From CAIVAT01 sp037137455 (GTDB taxonomy: Bacteria > Bacteroidota > Bacteroidia > Bacteroidales > FEN-979): DNA of 64,000 nt. Position numbers and translations under genes: made by a program. Of the stretch, positions 43,426-51,435 are shown piece by piece (position 1 is the stretch's first letter; each line of letters starts with the position of its first letter). The stretch lies in the NCBI GenBank assembly GCA_037137455.1, contig JBAXKG010000004.1, positions 42,664 through 106,663 on the forward strand, read 5' to 3'. The notes under the pieces were generated by a model. That model was not told the DNA's origin, did no database searches, and saw nothing but the letters and a program-made list of their open reading frames with translations.

Positions 43426-45480
43426 ATGGCTGCCAATCAGAAAGTACCTATCCTTAACCGTGATCTCAACTGGCTCTATTTCAATGGCCGGGTATTGCAG
43501 GAAGCAGCTGATTCGCGCAATCCGCTTTTGGAACGGTTGAAGTTCCTGGGAATTTTCTCCAACAACCGCGATGAATTTTTCCGTGTAAGGGTGGCCACCC
43601 TGAACCGCCTGCTTAAGGTGGAGCGATTCCAATACGATACCCCGGTAAATCCAAAGAAAGCGCTAAAGGAGATCGGAACATTGGTTCAATCGCAGGAACG
43701 TGAATTTATTGAGGTTTATGAAAAAATCCTGAGTGATCTGGCGCTTCATGATATCTTTATTGTTAACGAAACACAGCTCAGCGAATCTCAGGGAGCATTC
43801 GTTCGAAAATATTTCAGGGAGCAAGTCCGGGTGGGATTGTTCCCAATCATGATCAGCAGTTTACGCGACATTTCATCGCTCCGTGATAAATCCATTTACC
43901 TGGCCGTTACAATCGGGCGCCACGACAAAGCCCTCAAAGATGATTACGCGCTGATTGAATTGCCCACGAAAACCATTTCCCGCTTCCTGATCCTGCCCAC
44001 CGAAGGGGAAAAACGCTATATCATCCTGCTCGATGACATAATCAGGTACTGCCTTTCCGAGATATTTTCCATCTTCGGTTACGACACTTTTTCAGCATAT
44101 ACGGTAAAAATCACCCGTGATGCTGAAATTGATATTGACACCGATGTTTCCAAGAGTTTTCTGGAAGTGATGACCGAAAGCCTGAAACAACGGAAACGTG
44201 GCATTCCCGTGCGGTTTGTTTATGATAAATCAATTCCGGAGGATTTGTTGAAGATCATCACCAAACGCCTTGAAATTACTAAAGACGATCCTGTCAGGGG
44301 GGGCGGGCGATATCATAATTTCAAAGATTTCATGGGATTTCCCAACCTGGGCCATCGTGAACTTGAGTATGAGCCCCTGATCCCTTTGATGCATAAGGAT
44401 TTGCCATTGAACAGGAGCATCCTTTCATCAATAAGGCAGAAAGACATCATGCTTCATTATCCCTATCAGTCGTTCCAGTATATTATTGATCTTCTTCGAG
44501 AAGCCTCTATCGATCCCAAGGTACGGTCGATCAAAATGACTATTTACCGGGCAGCAAAAAATTCGAGCGTCATCAATGCCATGATCAACGCGGCAAGAAA
44601 TGGCAAATATGTGACTGTTTTCATGGAGCTCCAGGCACGGTTTGATGAGGAGGCCAACATCTTCTGGACGGAAAGATTGCGCGAAGAGGGTGTGAAGGTC
44701 ATTCACAGCATTCCGGGTTTTAAAGTTCACAGCAAACTGATCCTGATCCGGCGAAAAGAGAATGCAAACAACTTCTTCTTTGCATTTATCGGTACAGGGA
44801 ATTTCAATGAAGACACAGCCAGAATTTATTCTGATGTAAGTCTGCTTACTGCAAATCAAACGATTTGCGCTGATGTGGTGAATGCCTTTCACCTGATCGA
44901 AGAGAGTTATCGCCCTTACAAGTTTAAAGCGTTGGTGGTTTCTCCTGTAAACATGCGCAATTTCTATATTAAAATGTTGAACAATGAGATCCATCATGCT
45001 GTTGCGGGCAGGGAAGCATGGGTCATCATCAAGCTGAACAGCCTTGTAGATGCGGCAATGGTGAAAAAGCTTTACAAAGCCAGCCAGGCCGGGGTCAAAA
45101 TCAAGCTCATAATACGTGGAATTTGCACGCTTGTTCCGGGAATACCGGGATTAAGTGATAACATTGAAGCTGTCAGCATTGTAGACCGCTTCCTGGAACA
45201 TGCCCGGATCGTGGTTTTTTGCAATGGCGGCGACAATCAATATTATATTACATCAGCCGACTGGATGGTACGGAACTTCGATAACCGTATAGAAGTCGCA
45301 ACTCCGATCATTGATCCGGGAATACAGGAACAGCTCAAAAAAATGCTCGAAATTCAATTATCCGATAATGTCAAAGCGAGGATAATCGGTCCGGGAGAAC
45401 AAAATAGATACAAAAAGACCAAAGGAGCGGCAATTCGTTCGCAGGCAGAAATATATAACTATCTGAAAGAGCAGGTTTAG
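43426..45480 (+). CDS. ppk1: Polyphosphate kinase 1
   Basis: A 684-residue enzyme that polymerises the terminal phosphate of ATP into polyphosphate. N-terminal domain NRDLNWLYFNGRVLQEAA is seen, and the two catalytic histidines of the C-terminal phospholipase-D-like domains are at His435 (FKVHSKLILI) and His592 (FLEHARIVVF), the same positions as in E. coli. FIGTGNFNEDTARIYSDVSLL and the adenine-binding region near the N-terminus are conserved. It is translationally close to the SixA-like gene (two bases). The window also contains pstSCAB, so phosphate uptake and storage are both represented. Confidence 0.97.
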   Translation: MAANQKVPILNRDLNWLYFNGRVLQEAADSRNPLLERLKFLGIFSNNRDEFFRVRVATLNRLLKVERFQYDTPVNPKKALKEIGTLVQSQEREFIEVYEKILSDLALHDIFIVNETQLSESQGAFVRKYFREQVRVGLFPIMISSLRDISSLRDKSIYLAVTIGRHDKALKDDYALIELPTKTISRFLILPTEGEKRYIILLDDIIRYCLSEIFSIFGYDTFSAYTVKITRDAEIDIDTDVSKSFLEVMTESLKQRKRGIPVRFVYDKSIPEDLLKIITKRLEITKDDPVRGGGRYHNFKDFMGFPNLGHRELEYEPLIPLMHKDLPLNRSILSSIRQKDIMLHYPYQSFQYIIDLLREASIDPKVRSIKMTIYRAAKNSSVINAMINAARNGKYVTVFMELQARFDEEANIFWTERLREEGVKVIHSIPGFKVHSKLILIRRKENANNFFFAFIGTGNFNEDTARIYSDVSLLTANQTICADVVNAFHLIEESYRPYKFKALVVSPVNMRNFYIKMLNNEIHHAVAGREAWVIIKLNSLVDAAMVKKLYKASQAGVKIKLIIRGICTLVPGIPGLSDNIEAVSIVDRFLEHARIVVFCNGGDNQYYITSADWMVRNFDNRIEVATPIIDPGIQEQLKKMLEIQLSDNVKARIIGPGEQNRYKKTKGAAIRSQAEIYNYLKEQV

Positions 45481-45508
45481 TGAGCGGTGAGCAGTGAGCG
45501 GTGAGTGG
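45481..45508. repeat. Four-copy heptamer array (TGAGCGG-type)
   Basis: Four tandem 7-mers, TGAGCGG, TGAGCAG, TGAGCGG and TGAGTGG, start directly after the ppk1 stop codon in the gap before the ftsB-like gene. Confidence 0.8.
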
Positions 45509-45530
45509 TGGAATGGCTTAGTAGTTCATG

Positions 45531-45551
45531 AATCGTAAATCGTAAATCCAA
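45531..45551. repeat. Three-copy heptamer array (AATCGTA-type)
   Basis: Two exact copies of AATCGTA and one degenerate copy (AATCCAA) lie in tandem at 45531-45551, ending seven bases before the ATG of the ftsB-like gene. They are unrelated in sequence to the array at 45481. Confidence 0.65.
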
Positions 45552-45558
45552 AATTTCA

Positions 45559-45873
45559 ATGTCTGTCCTAAAAACCATCTTCCGGATCCTCATCAACAAA
45601 TACTTCCTTACAACGGTGGCATTTGTGATATGGATGGTTTTTTTCGACAGCAATAATATGTTGACAAGAAACCGGTTGCAAGAAAAGCTGGACGGGCTGA
45701 ATGTTGAGAAACAATTTTATCTTCAGGAAATAAAAAAGGACTCAACCTTGTCGCAACAGTTAATAAGTGACAGCGCCGAGTTGGAGAAGTTTGCCCGGGA
45801 GCGTTATCTTATGAAAAAAGGTAATGAGGATATTTTTCTTGTCATTGATACTACTGCGGATCTACATCGATAA
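45559..45873 (+). CDS. FtsB/DivIC-like septum formation initiator
   Basis: A 104-residue bitopic protein. One membrane segment at ~12-28 (KYFLTTVAFVIWMVFF) is followed by a coiled-coil of ~50 residues (RLQEKLDGLNVEKQFYLQEIKKD) and the conserved FtsB/DivIC end LEKFARERYLMKKGNEDIFLV. The family links the divisome proteins FtsL and FtsQ to septal peptidoglycan synthesis. It has two heptamer arrays upstream and no obvious promoter. Its 3' end overlaps the convergent priA gene by 23 bases. Confidence 0.87.
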   Translation: MSVLKTIFRILINKYFLTTVAFVIWMVFFDSNNMLTRNRLQEKLDGLNVEKQFYLQEIKKDSTLSQQLISDSAELEKFARERYLMKKGNEDIFLVIDTTADLHR

Positions 45874-48349
45874 CAACCCTGACTGGTCTGAAGGCAGGTT
45901 CCTGCTGAAATTTTTCAACCTCCCCCACAAGTTTTGCTTTCATCGCTGCCGATGAAACGCCATGTTCAATCTTGAACATGATATGCTTGATAAAATAGTT
46001 CATGATCCTTGATACCATTGGGAATTCAGGGCCAAGGATCCGCTTTCCGAATACTTTTCGCAATGATTTAGCCAGTTCATCCGCGGCTTTATTCAACAAA
46101 TCGGGATCCTTGTGTTTCAATTTCAAAAGTACCAGCCGTGTATATGGCGGGTACCTGAACTTCTCTCTCTCAACAAGTTGCTGTCTGAACAATGCCTTGA
46201 AGTCATTTTTTACAACATATCTGATAACCGGGTGATCGGGATTATAGGTTTGGATTATCACCTTACCTTGATTATTTCTCCGGCCCGAACGGCCACTTAC
46301 CTGAGCCATTAGTTGAAAACTACGTTCAGCTGCCCTGAAATCGGGATAACTCAGCATATTATCGGCATTCAGAATAGATACAAGGCTTACGTTGTCAAAA
46401 TCGAGGCCTTTGGTAACCATTTGTGTACCAACGAGGATATCGATTTTCCTGGCTTCAAAATCGCCGATAATCTGTTGGAGTGAATGCTTGCTTCGTGTCG
46501 TATCGAGGTCCATGCGCGAAATCCGTGCCTTCGGAAAGATCAAGCCAAGCTCCTCCTCCACCTTTTCGGTTCCAAAGCCCCGCATTTTAATATTCAGTCC
46601 CTGGCAATCAGGACATTTATCAGGAATCCGTGATACGAAACCACAATAATGACATCGAAGCTGATTGTTCTTCTTATGATACACTAGGGTGACATCGCAA
46701 TTTTTACAAGAGGGCATCCAATGACAGGTATCACATTCGAGCCGAAGTGAAAACCCGCGTCGGTTCTGGAAAAGAATGACCTGTTCACTTTTAGATAGCG
46801 CCGTTTCAAGTTGACCCAGTAATACCGATGAGAAATGACTTTTCATTAATCCCTGGCGCAGTGACTCTTTAACGCTTACAACCTGGATCAATGGCATTTC
46901 CATGTTGGCATACCGTTCAAATAATTCGACGAGGCCATATTTCCCCTGCATTGCATTAAAATAGGTTTCCACCGAAGGGGTGGCCGAACCCAACAAGGTT
47001 TTAGCGCCATGCAAATGGGCCAGGTATATTGCAGAATCTCGTCCGTTGTAACGCGGGGCGGGATCCATTTGTTTAAAAGATGAGTCATGTTCTTCATCAA
47101 CCACCACGAGTCCGAGGTTTGAAAAAGGCAGAAATACAGAAGATCGGGCTCCAAGAATAATATCGTACTGCCTGTTTACTGATCCGGGCAGGTTATTTTC
47201 AAGAACGGCTTTCCAGATTTCAACCCGTTCATGTACATTAAAGCGAGAATGATAAACCCCTACCCTGTTTCCGAAATATTTTCTCAAACGGCTGATTATT
47301 TGAGTTGTCAGCGCAATTTCCGGCAACATGAACAACACCTGTTTCCCCTGGTCAATAACATCGCGGATCAGCTTGATATAAATTTCGGTCTTTCCGCTGG
47401 AGGTAACTCCGTGCAACAAGACAACATCTTTGGTTTCAAACGACTGCCTGATTTTTACTATAGCCTCCTGCTGGCCCTCAGTAAGTTCTAACATCCCGGC
47501 AGATGACTCTTGACTTGTCGTATCAAAACGGCTTACAAGTTTTTCATATGATTCGAACACACCTTTGCCAATCAGGATTTCAAGCTGGGTCGAACTTCCC
47601 TTCGATTGCTTAAGCAGGTCAGGCCTTTTCACCTCTTTTAGAACTCCAAACCCATATTGTGAAAGTCTGATAAAGGTCATCACAATCTCAAGTTGCTTCC
47701 TGGCACGCTTTTCCAGTCGATCGAACAGCGATTTCAAAGCCTCTTCATCATCTGCGTATTCAGGTGTAAGCCTAACAAAATCTTCCCTTTTTGGCTTATA
47801 TGGATCATTAAGTTCTTCTTCAGGAAGGATAATGCCTTTCTCGATCAGCGTTTTGATCAAAGGAATTGTTTTCTGCTGGTCGAGGATTTTAGCTACCTCG
47901 GAAATGGCAATCGTTTTGCGGTTTTGGAGCGCTTCGACCAGCAGTAGTTCCTTCTCATTCAGTGGCGGAAGTTCAGCGGGTAGTGCAGGGTTCAGGGCAA
48001 TTTTGGATTCGCTGGCCAGTTTCAGCGCAGAAGGCAGGGAGGCATTCATCACCTCTCCTTTATGGCAAAGGTAGTAAAGAGCCAGCCAGTCCCAGAATCT
48101 GACCTGTACAGGCGATACTATCGGGTTTTCATCCAGCACCGAAAGGATATATTTGGGTATCCGGTCTTTGGGAGGCTGCTCATGTACTTTGGAAACCAGC
48201 GCAGTATAAATTTTTCTGGGGCCAAATTGAACAACCACGCGGATCCCCTCCTTCACCTGGGCATTCAGGTCGAAGGGCACACGATAGGTGAATGTTCCTC
48301 CCACCGGAAGAGGCAATAAGACATCAGCAAACAGAGTGATTCTTTCCAA
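45851..48349 (-). CDS. priA: Primosomal protein N' (replication restart helicase PriA)
   Basis: An 832-residue SF2 helicase that rebuilds replication forks after stalling. Seen: the N-terminal DNA-binding region; Walker A in LLHGVTSSGKTEIY; the DEAH-type box VVVDEEHDSSFK; the zinc-binding cysteine cluster CDTCHWMPSCKNC ... CHYCGF ... CPDC at ~540-590; helicase motifs V-VI (VGTQMVTKGLDFDNVSLV; AAERSFQLMAQVSGRSGRR); and the C-terminal RVVIDVDPQ. Length is usual for Bacteroidota. It follows pfkA after 20 bases on the same strand and overlaps the convergent ftsB-like gene by 23 bases. Confidence 0.96.
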   Translation of the reverse strand: MERITLFADVLLPLPVGGTFTYRVPFDLNAQVKEGIRVVVQFGPRKIYTALVSKVHEQPPKDRIPKYILSVLDENPIVSPVQVRFWDWLALYYLCHKGEVMNASLPSALKLASESKIALNPALPAELPPLNEKELLLVEALQNRKTIAISEVAKILDQQKTIPLIKTLIEKGIILPEEELNDPYKPKREDFVRLTPEYADDEEALKSLFDRLEKRARKQLEIVMTFIRLSQYGFGVLKEVKRPDLLKQSKGSSTQLEILIGKGVFESYEKLVSRFDTTSQESSAGMLELTEGQQEAIVKIRQSFETKDVVLLHGVTSSGKTEIYIKLIRDVIDQGKQVLFMLPEIALTTQIISRLRKYFGNRVGVYHSRFNVHERVEIWKAVLENNLPGSVNRQYDIILGARSSVFLPFSNLGLVVVDEEHDSSFKQMDPAPRYNGRDSAIYLAHLHGAKTLLGSATPSVETYFNAMQGKYGLVELFERYANMEMPLIQVVSVKESLRQGLMKSHFSSVLLGQLETALSKSEQVILFQNRRGFSLRLECDTCHWMPSCKNCDVTLVYHKKNNQLRCHYCGFVSRIPDKCPDCQGLNIKMRGFGTEKVEEELGLIFPKARISRMDLDTTRSKHSLQQIIGDFEARKIDILVGTQMVTKGLDFDNVSLVSILNADNMLSYPDFRAAERSFQLMAQVSGRSGRRNNQGKVIIQTYNPDHPVIRYVVKNDFKALFRQQLVEREKFRYPPYTRLVLLKLKHKDPDLLNKAADELAKSLRKVFGKRILGPEFPMVSRIMNYFIKHIMFKIEHGVSSAAMKAKLVGEVEKFQQEPAFRPVRVVIDVDPQ

Positions 48350-48369
48350 TTAAAAAAAGCTTTAACGCT

Positions 48370-49350
48370 TTACAGGGCAAGGATGCGCGACATTTCCAGC
48401 AACTCCTTGTTAATATCCTTATGGTGTTTGATGGCCTTATCAAACGGTGTGAAAACCACCTCTTTGTTTACGATTCCTGCCATTTCACCACGATGACCTT
48501 TCAGCAAGCCCTGCACAGAAATGTAACCCAAAGTGCTTGCCAGCACGCGGTCGTAAGCGCTTGGTGACCCTCCGCGCTGGATATGTCCAAGGATTGTAAC
48601 CCGGGCATCCATTTCGGGCAGTTTTTCCTTCACTTTTTTGGCGACTTCATATGCTCCCCCCATTTCATCCCCTTCTGCCACTATAACAATCCCTGAGGTT
48701 TTGCTCCTGCGCCAGTCGTGCTTCAGCAGTCGTGCAAAGTTGTCGATGTAGGTCGTAGTTTCGGGAACCAGAATGAACTCGGCGCCGCAGGCAATTCCGC
48801 TGCGAAGGGCGATGAAACCAGCATCACGTCCCATCACCTCGATAAAAAATAGCCGTTCATGTGAATTGGCGGTATCACGAATTTTATCTGCCGCCTCAAC
48901 CACCGTGTTAACTGCGGTATCGTATCCGATGGTGGCATCGGTTCCATACAGATCGTTGTCGATTGTACCGGGCAAACCTATGATTGGAAAATCGAACTCC
49001 TTATCAAATAATGAAGCGCCGGTAAAGGTGCCATTCCCGCCGATGGTTACCAGAGCATCGATGTTGTGCTCCTTAAGATTCTCGTAGGCCTTAAGCCGCC
49101 CATTATATTCCATGAAACGCTTGCTTCTTGCTGTTTTAAGGATAGTGCCGCCGCGCTGGATGATGTTCGAAACAGAGTTGCTGTACATCTGTTCAATTTG
49201 GTTATCGATCATTCCCTCATAACCGCGGTATATGCCGAAAACATCAAGCCCGCTGAAAATTGCAGTTCGCACCACCGCCCTGATGGCGGCATTCATTCCC
49301 GGGGAATCGCCTCCGGAGGTCATAACACCGATTCGGGTTATTTGAGCCAT
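48370..49350 (-). CDS. pfkA: 6-phosphofructokinase (ATP-dependent)
   Basis: A 326-residue glycolytic enzyme that phosphorylates fructose-6-phosphate. The ATP-binding TSGGDSPGMNAAIRAVV at the N-terminus, FDFPIIGLPGTIDNDLYGTD with the catalytic Asp, and VMGRDAGFIAL and HIQRGGSPSA (substrate-binding) are all seen. Length matches bacterial PfkA. The gene has a -7 box ~130 bases upstream, and the leader in between contains a degenerate heptamer array. priA follows after 20 bases. Confidence 0.97.
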   Translation of the reverse strand: MAQITRIGVMTSGGDSPGMNAAIRAVVRTAIFSGLDVFGIYRGYEGMIDNQIEQMYSNSVSNIIQRGGTILKTARSKRFMEYNGRLKAYENLKEHNIDALVTIGGNGTFTGASLFDKEFDFPIIGLPGTIDNDLYGTDATIGYDTAVNTVVEAADKIRDTANSHERLFFIEVMGRDAGFIALRSGIACGAEFILVPETTTYIDNFARLLKHDWRRSKTSGIVIVAEGDEMGGAYEVAKKVKEKLPEMDARVTILGHIQRGGSPSAYDRVLASTLGYISVQGLLKGHRGEMAGIVNKEVVFTPFDKAIKHHKDINKELLEMSRILAL

Positions 49351-49438
49351 ATTTATTGAATAAACATTATGAATTACGATCGTCGATTTATTTTATAGTG
49401 AGGATTTCAAATTGTCCTACTGTTCACGAGTAACAGAG

Positions 49439-49468
49439 CTTACCAATTACCAGCATACCAGCTTGCCA
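49439..49468. repeat. Degenerate 7-8-mer array (TTACCA-type) in the pfkA leader
   Basis: Four tandem units CTTACCA, ATTACCA, GCATACCA and GCTTGCCA occupy 49439-49468, between the pfkA -7 box (49483) and its ATG (49350), so they would be transcribed in the 5' leader. Confidence 0.55.
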
Positions 49469-49482
49469 ACTTCTTCCATTGG

Positions 49483-49490
49483 CAAAAGTA
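49483..49490 (-). promoter_or_regulatory. Bacteroidota -7 promoter box (TACTTTTG) for pfkA-priA
   Basis: On the minus strand TACTTTTG matches TAnnTTTG and lies about 130 bases before the pfkA ATG at 49350. A -33 TTG was not found. The long leader holds the degenerate array at 49439-49468. Confidence 0.38.
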
Positions 49491-49591
49491 CAAAATTTGA
49501 ACTATGATGCATCTATCCGGTCTTCATCAATGAAAAAGTCAGATAAAGGAATATTGTAGTAAAAAAATATACAATTATTCGTTTTATGACG

Positions 49592-49599
49592 TAACTTTG
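49592..49599 (+). promoter_or_regulatory. Bacteroidota -7 promoter box (TAACTTTG) for the 166-residue secreted protein
   Basis: TAACTTTG fits TAnnTTTG and lies 25 bases before the ATG at 49625. A -33 TTG was not found. Confidence 0.45.
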
Positions 49600-49624
49600 A
49601 ATATAAAATTTAAATCTGAACACC

Positions 49625-50125
49625 ATGAAAACAAGAATGCTGTTAACCTGTTTCGTCGTGTCGGCCATAATGAGCCAGGCACAAAACCTGAATCTTCCCA
49701 CATCAACTGACGTGAAGAAAGTTGAGCAGAATGTAAAAAGCGAAGCGACCAAAGCCACAAACAAGGCCAGTATCGGCAGCCTGATCGGACAACTAACCGG
49801 AAACATATCTGACAATGCCTTCACCGGTTCCTTCAAAAAGAATAAAAGTGATTTTATAAGCAAAACGAATAATATTAAAGATGCTGCAGGGGCTTCTACT
49901 GCCCTGCAGTCATTGCAAGGAGGTTTGCTCCCCTCAGCTATGGATGCCGGATGGGGCAGCATAAAAAATAAGTGGATAAAGGATGCTAAGACAGCCAATA
50001 CTATGAAGGGGGTCGCAGCAGTTGCCGGAACCCTTGAGGCAAATATCAACGACAGCTTTTATAAAGGCAGCTGGGCACAGGCAAGACCGGCATGGCAGGC
50101 GGCATTGGGGGCATTGGCGAAGTAG
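49625..50125 (+). CDS. Small secreted protein of unknown function with internal repeat
   Basis: A 166-residue protein with a signal peptide (to ~residue 19, MSQAQ). I do not recognise the family. The mature part is rich in Lys, Ala, Asn and Ser, with helical character. Two related segments are seen: LTGNISDNAFTGSFKKNKSDF (~59-79) and LEANINDSFYKGSWAQARPAW (~139-159). Both follow 'N-I-x-D' with F, 'x-G-S' and 'P/K-x-(F/W)', suggesting an internal duplication. It is transcribed alone, convergent with the RlmL-like gene. It could be a small adhesin, inhibitor or surface-layer-type protein, but nothing in the context decides this. Confidence 0.72.
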   Translation: MKTRMLLTCFVVSAIMSQAQNLNLPTSTDVKKVEQNVKSEATKATNKASIGSLIGQLTGNISDNAFTGSFKKNKSDFISKTNNIKDAAGASTALQSLQGGLLPSAMDAGWGSIKNKWIKDAKTANTMKGVAAVAGTLEANINDSFYKGSWAQARPAWQAALGALAK

Positions 50126-50188
50126 CAAAACAGCGACAGTGGGAAATGCGAAGCATTCACGAACACCCGTGAAAATGAATATGAATTG

Positions 50189-50209
50189 GGTAAATGGCAA
50201 AAGGTAAAA
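50189..50209. repeat. Three-copy heptamer array (GGTAAAT-type)
   Basis: Three tandem 7-mers, GGTAAAT, GGCAAAA and GGTAAAA, lie between the convergent stops of the secreted-protein gene and the RlmL-like gene. Confidence 0.55.
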
Positions 50210-50216
50210 CAGCGTA

Positions 50217-51362
50217 TTATGTTGAATACCCCTTTTTCCCTGCAAACAGGTCGAATTTCAGAAACCGGCATTCCAGCGGACCGTTGAATACAGGGATCCG
50301 GCGTGACGGACGCAAACCGATAAACTTTACCGATTCAAGGTCTGACGAAATCAGCCATACTGTATATCCGGCATATTTCCGTTTAAGGGTGTCGCCGATC
50401 ATTTTATAAAACGCCAGCGAGTCTTCGATTTGAAGTCGTTCATCATAAGGAGGGTTTGAAATAATAAAGCCCTTCACGAATGGAGCTTTCGAATCCTCAA
50501 ATGATATCACCTCCAGGGTTATGTCTTCATAAAGGTTCGTAAAACGCAAATTTTCGCGTGCCGATTCGATGGCACGTTCTGCACGGTCGGAGCCATGCAT
50601 TTTCAACTTCACCGGTGATATGAGGGCATTGCAATCATCTTTGACTTTTTCCCACAGCGATGAATCAAAATCCCGCCATTTCATAAAACCCCATTGCTCG
50701 CGAAAATAACCGGCCGGCATATTTTTGGCCAGCATGGCCGCTTCGATCAGCAGTGTTCCCGAACCGCACATCGGGTCGAATAATGGTGTGACAGTATCCC
50801 ATTCCGAAAGTTTCACCAATCCTGCAGCTAATACTTCATTGATGGGCGCCGGGCCAGTACTTTTCCGGTATCCCCGTCGGTGTAAGGATTGCCCGGATGA
50901 ATCAAGCGCAACAGTACATAAATCTTTGAAGAGGTGTACATTTATTTTCAGATCGGGGTTCTCAAGGTCAACTGATGGCCGCTTGCCAAGTTTATCCCTT
51001 AACCTGTCAACAATGGCATCTTTCGATTTCTGCGCGACAAACTGCGAATTGGTAAAAACAGTGTAAGAAATTACTGCATCAATGGCCAGGGAGTGATCGG
51101 CATCAAGATATTCTTCCCACGGAAATTCATAAATTTTTTCGTAAAGGTCTTTTTGTTCAAGAATTTCAAAGTGAAACAAGGGTTTCAGGATTCGCAAGGC
51201 GGTGCGGCAGGAATAATTAATCCTGTACATCATTTCGGTGTCGCCTGTAAAAGAAACTGCACGGTTCAGTTTCATGATATCATTGGCGCCAATTGCCACT
51301 AATTCGCGCGCCAGCACATCTTCAAGTCCCGAGATGGTCTTTGCGATCAAGGGGAAATTCAT
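50217..51362 (-). CDS. THUMP-domain RNA methyltransferase (RlmL N-terminal-like)
   Basis: A 381-residue SAM-dependent methyltransferase. An N-terminal ferredoxin-like/THUMP region to ~165 (KTISGLEDVLARELVAIGA; VHLFKDLCTVALDSSGQSLHRRGYR) precedes a Rossmann methylase domain with the SAM motif FDPMCGSGTLLIEAA and the catalytic motif ISNPPYDERL typical of guanine-N2 methylation. The closest known relative is the N-terminal half of RlmL, which makes m2G2445 in 23S rRNA. The single-domain form (without RlmK) is common in Bacteroidota. The gene is divergent from the DUF5686 gene with 73 bases between starts. Confidence 0.9.
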   Translation of the reverse strand: MNFPLIAKTISGLEDVLARELVAIGANDIMKLNRAVSFTGDTEMMYRINYSCRTALRILKPLFHFEILEQKDLYEKIYEFPWEEYLDADHSLAIDAVISYTVFTNSQFVAQKSKDAIVDRLRDKLGKRPSVDLENPDLKINVHLFKDLCTVALDSSGQSLHRRGYRKSTGPAPINEVLAAGLVKLSEWDTVTPLFDPMCGSGTLLIEAAMLAKNMPAGYFREQWGFMKWRDFDSSLWEKVKDDCNALISPVKLKMHGSDRAERAIESARENLRFTNLYEDITLEVISFEDSKAPFVKGFIISNPPYDERLQIEDSLAFYKMIGDTLKRKYAGYTVWLISSDLESVKFIGLRPSRRIPVFNGPLECRFLKFDLFAGKKGYST

Positions 51363-51410
51363 TTGTTTTCCGGGTTAATTTTTGGGAAAGTTACGACTAT
51401 TTTAAATTCT

Positions 51411-51418
51411 TACCTTTG
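51411..51418 (+). promoter_or_regulatory. Bacteroidota -7 promoter box (TACCTTTG) for the DUF5686 gene
   Basis: TACCTTTG matches TAnnTTTG and lies 17 bases before the ATG at 51436, in the 73-base divergent gap with the RlmL-like gene. A -33 TTG at usual spacing was not found. Confidence 0.48.
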
Positions 51419-51435
51419 AAAAAAATCACACCTCC

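Noticed and set aside
44428..44997. 189-residue open frame opposite ppk1
   Set aside because: It is antisense to the catalytic domain of ppk1, with no conserved sequence of its own.
45481..45551. CRISPR-like array
   Set aside because: The units are 7 bases with no spacers and no cas genes are present; these are simple tandem heptamers.
49351..49624. tRNA, small RNA or riboswitch in the longest gap (about 275 bases)
   Set aside because: No cloverleaf, conserved aptamer core or long stem was visible; only promoter boxes and a degenerate repeat were found.
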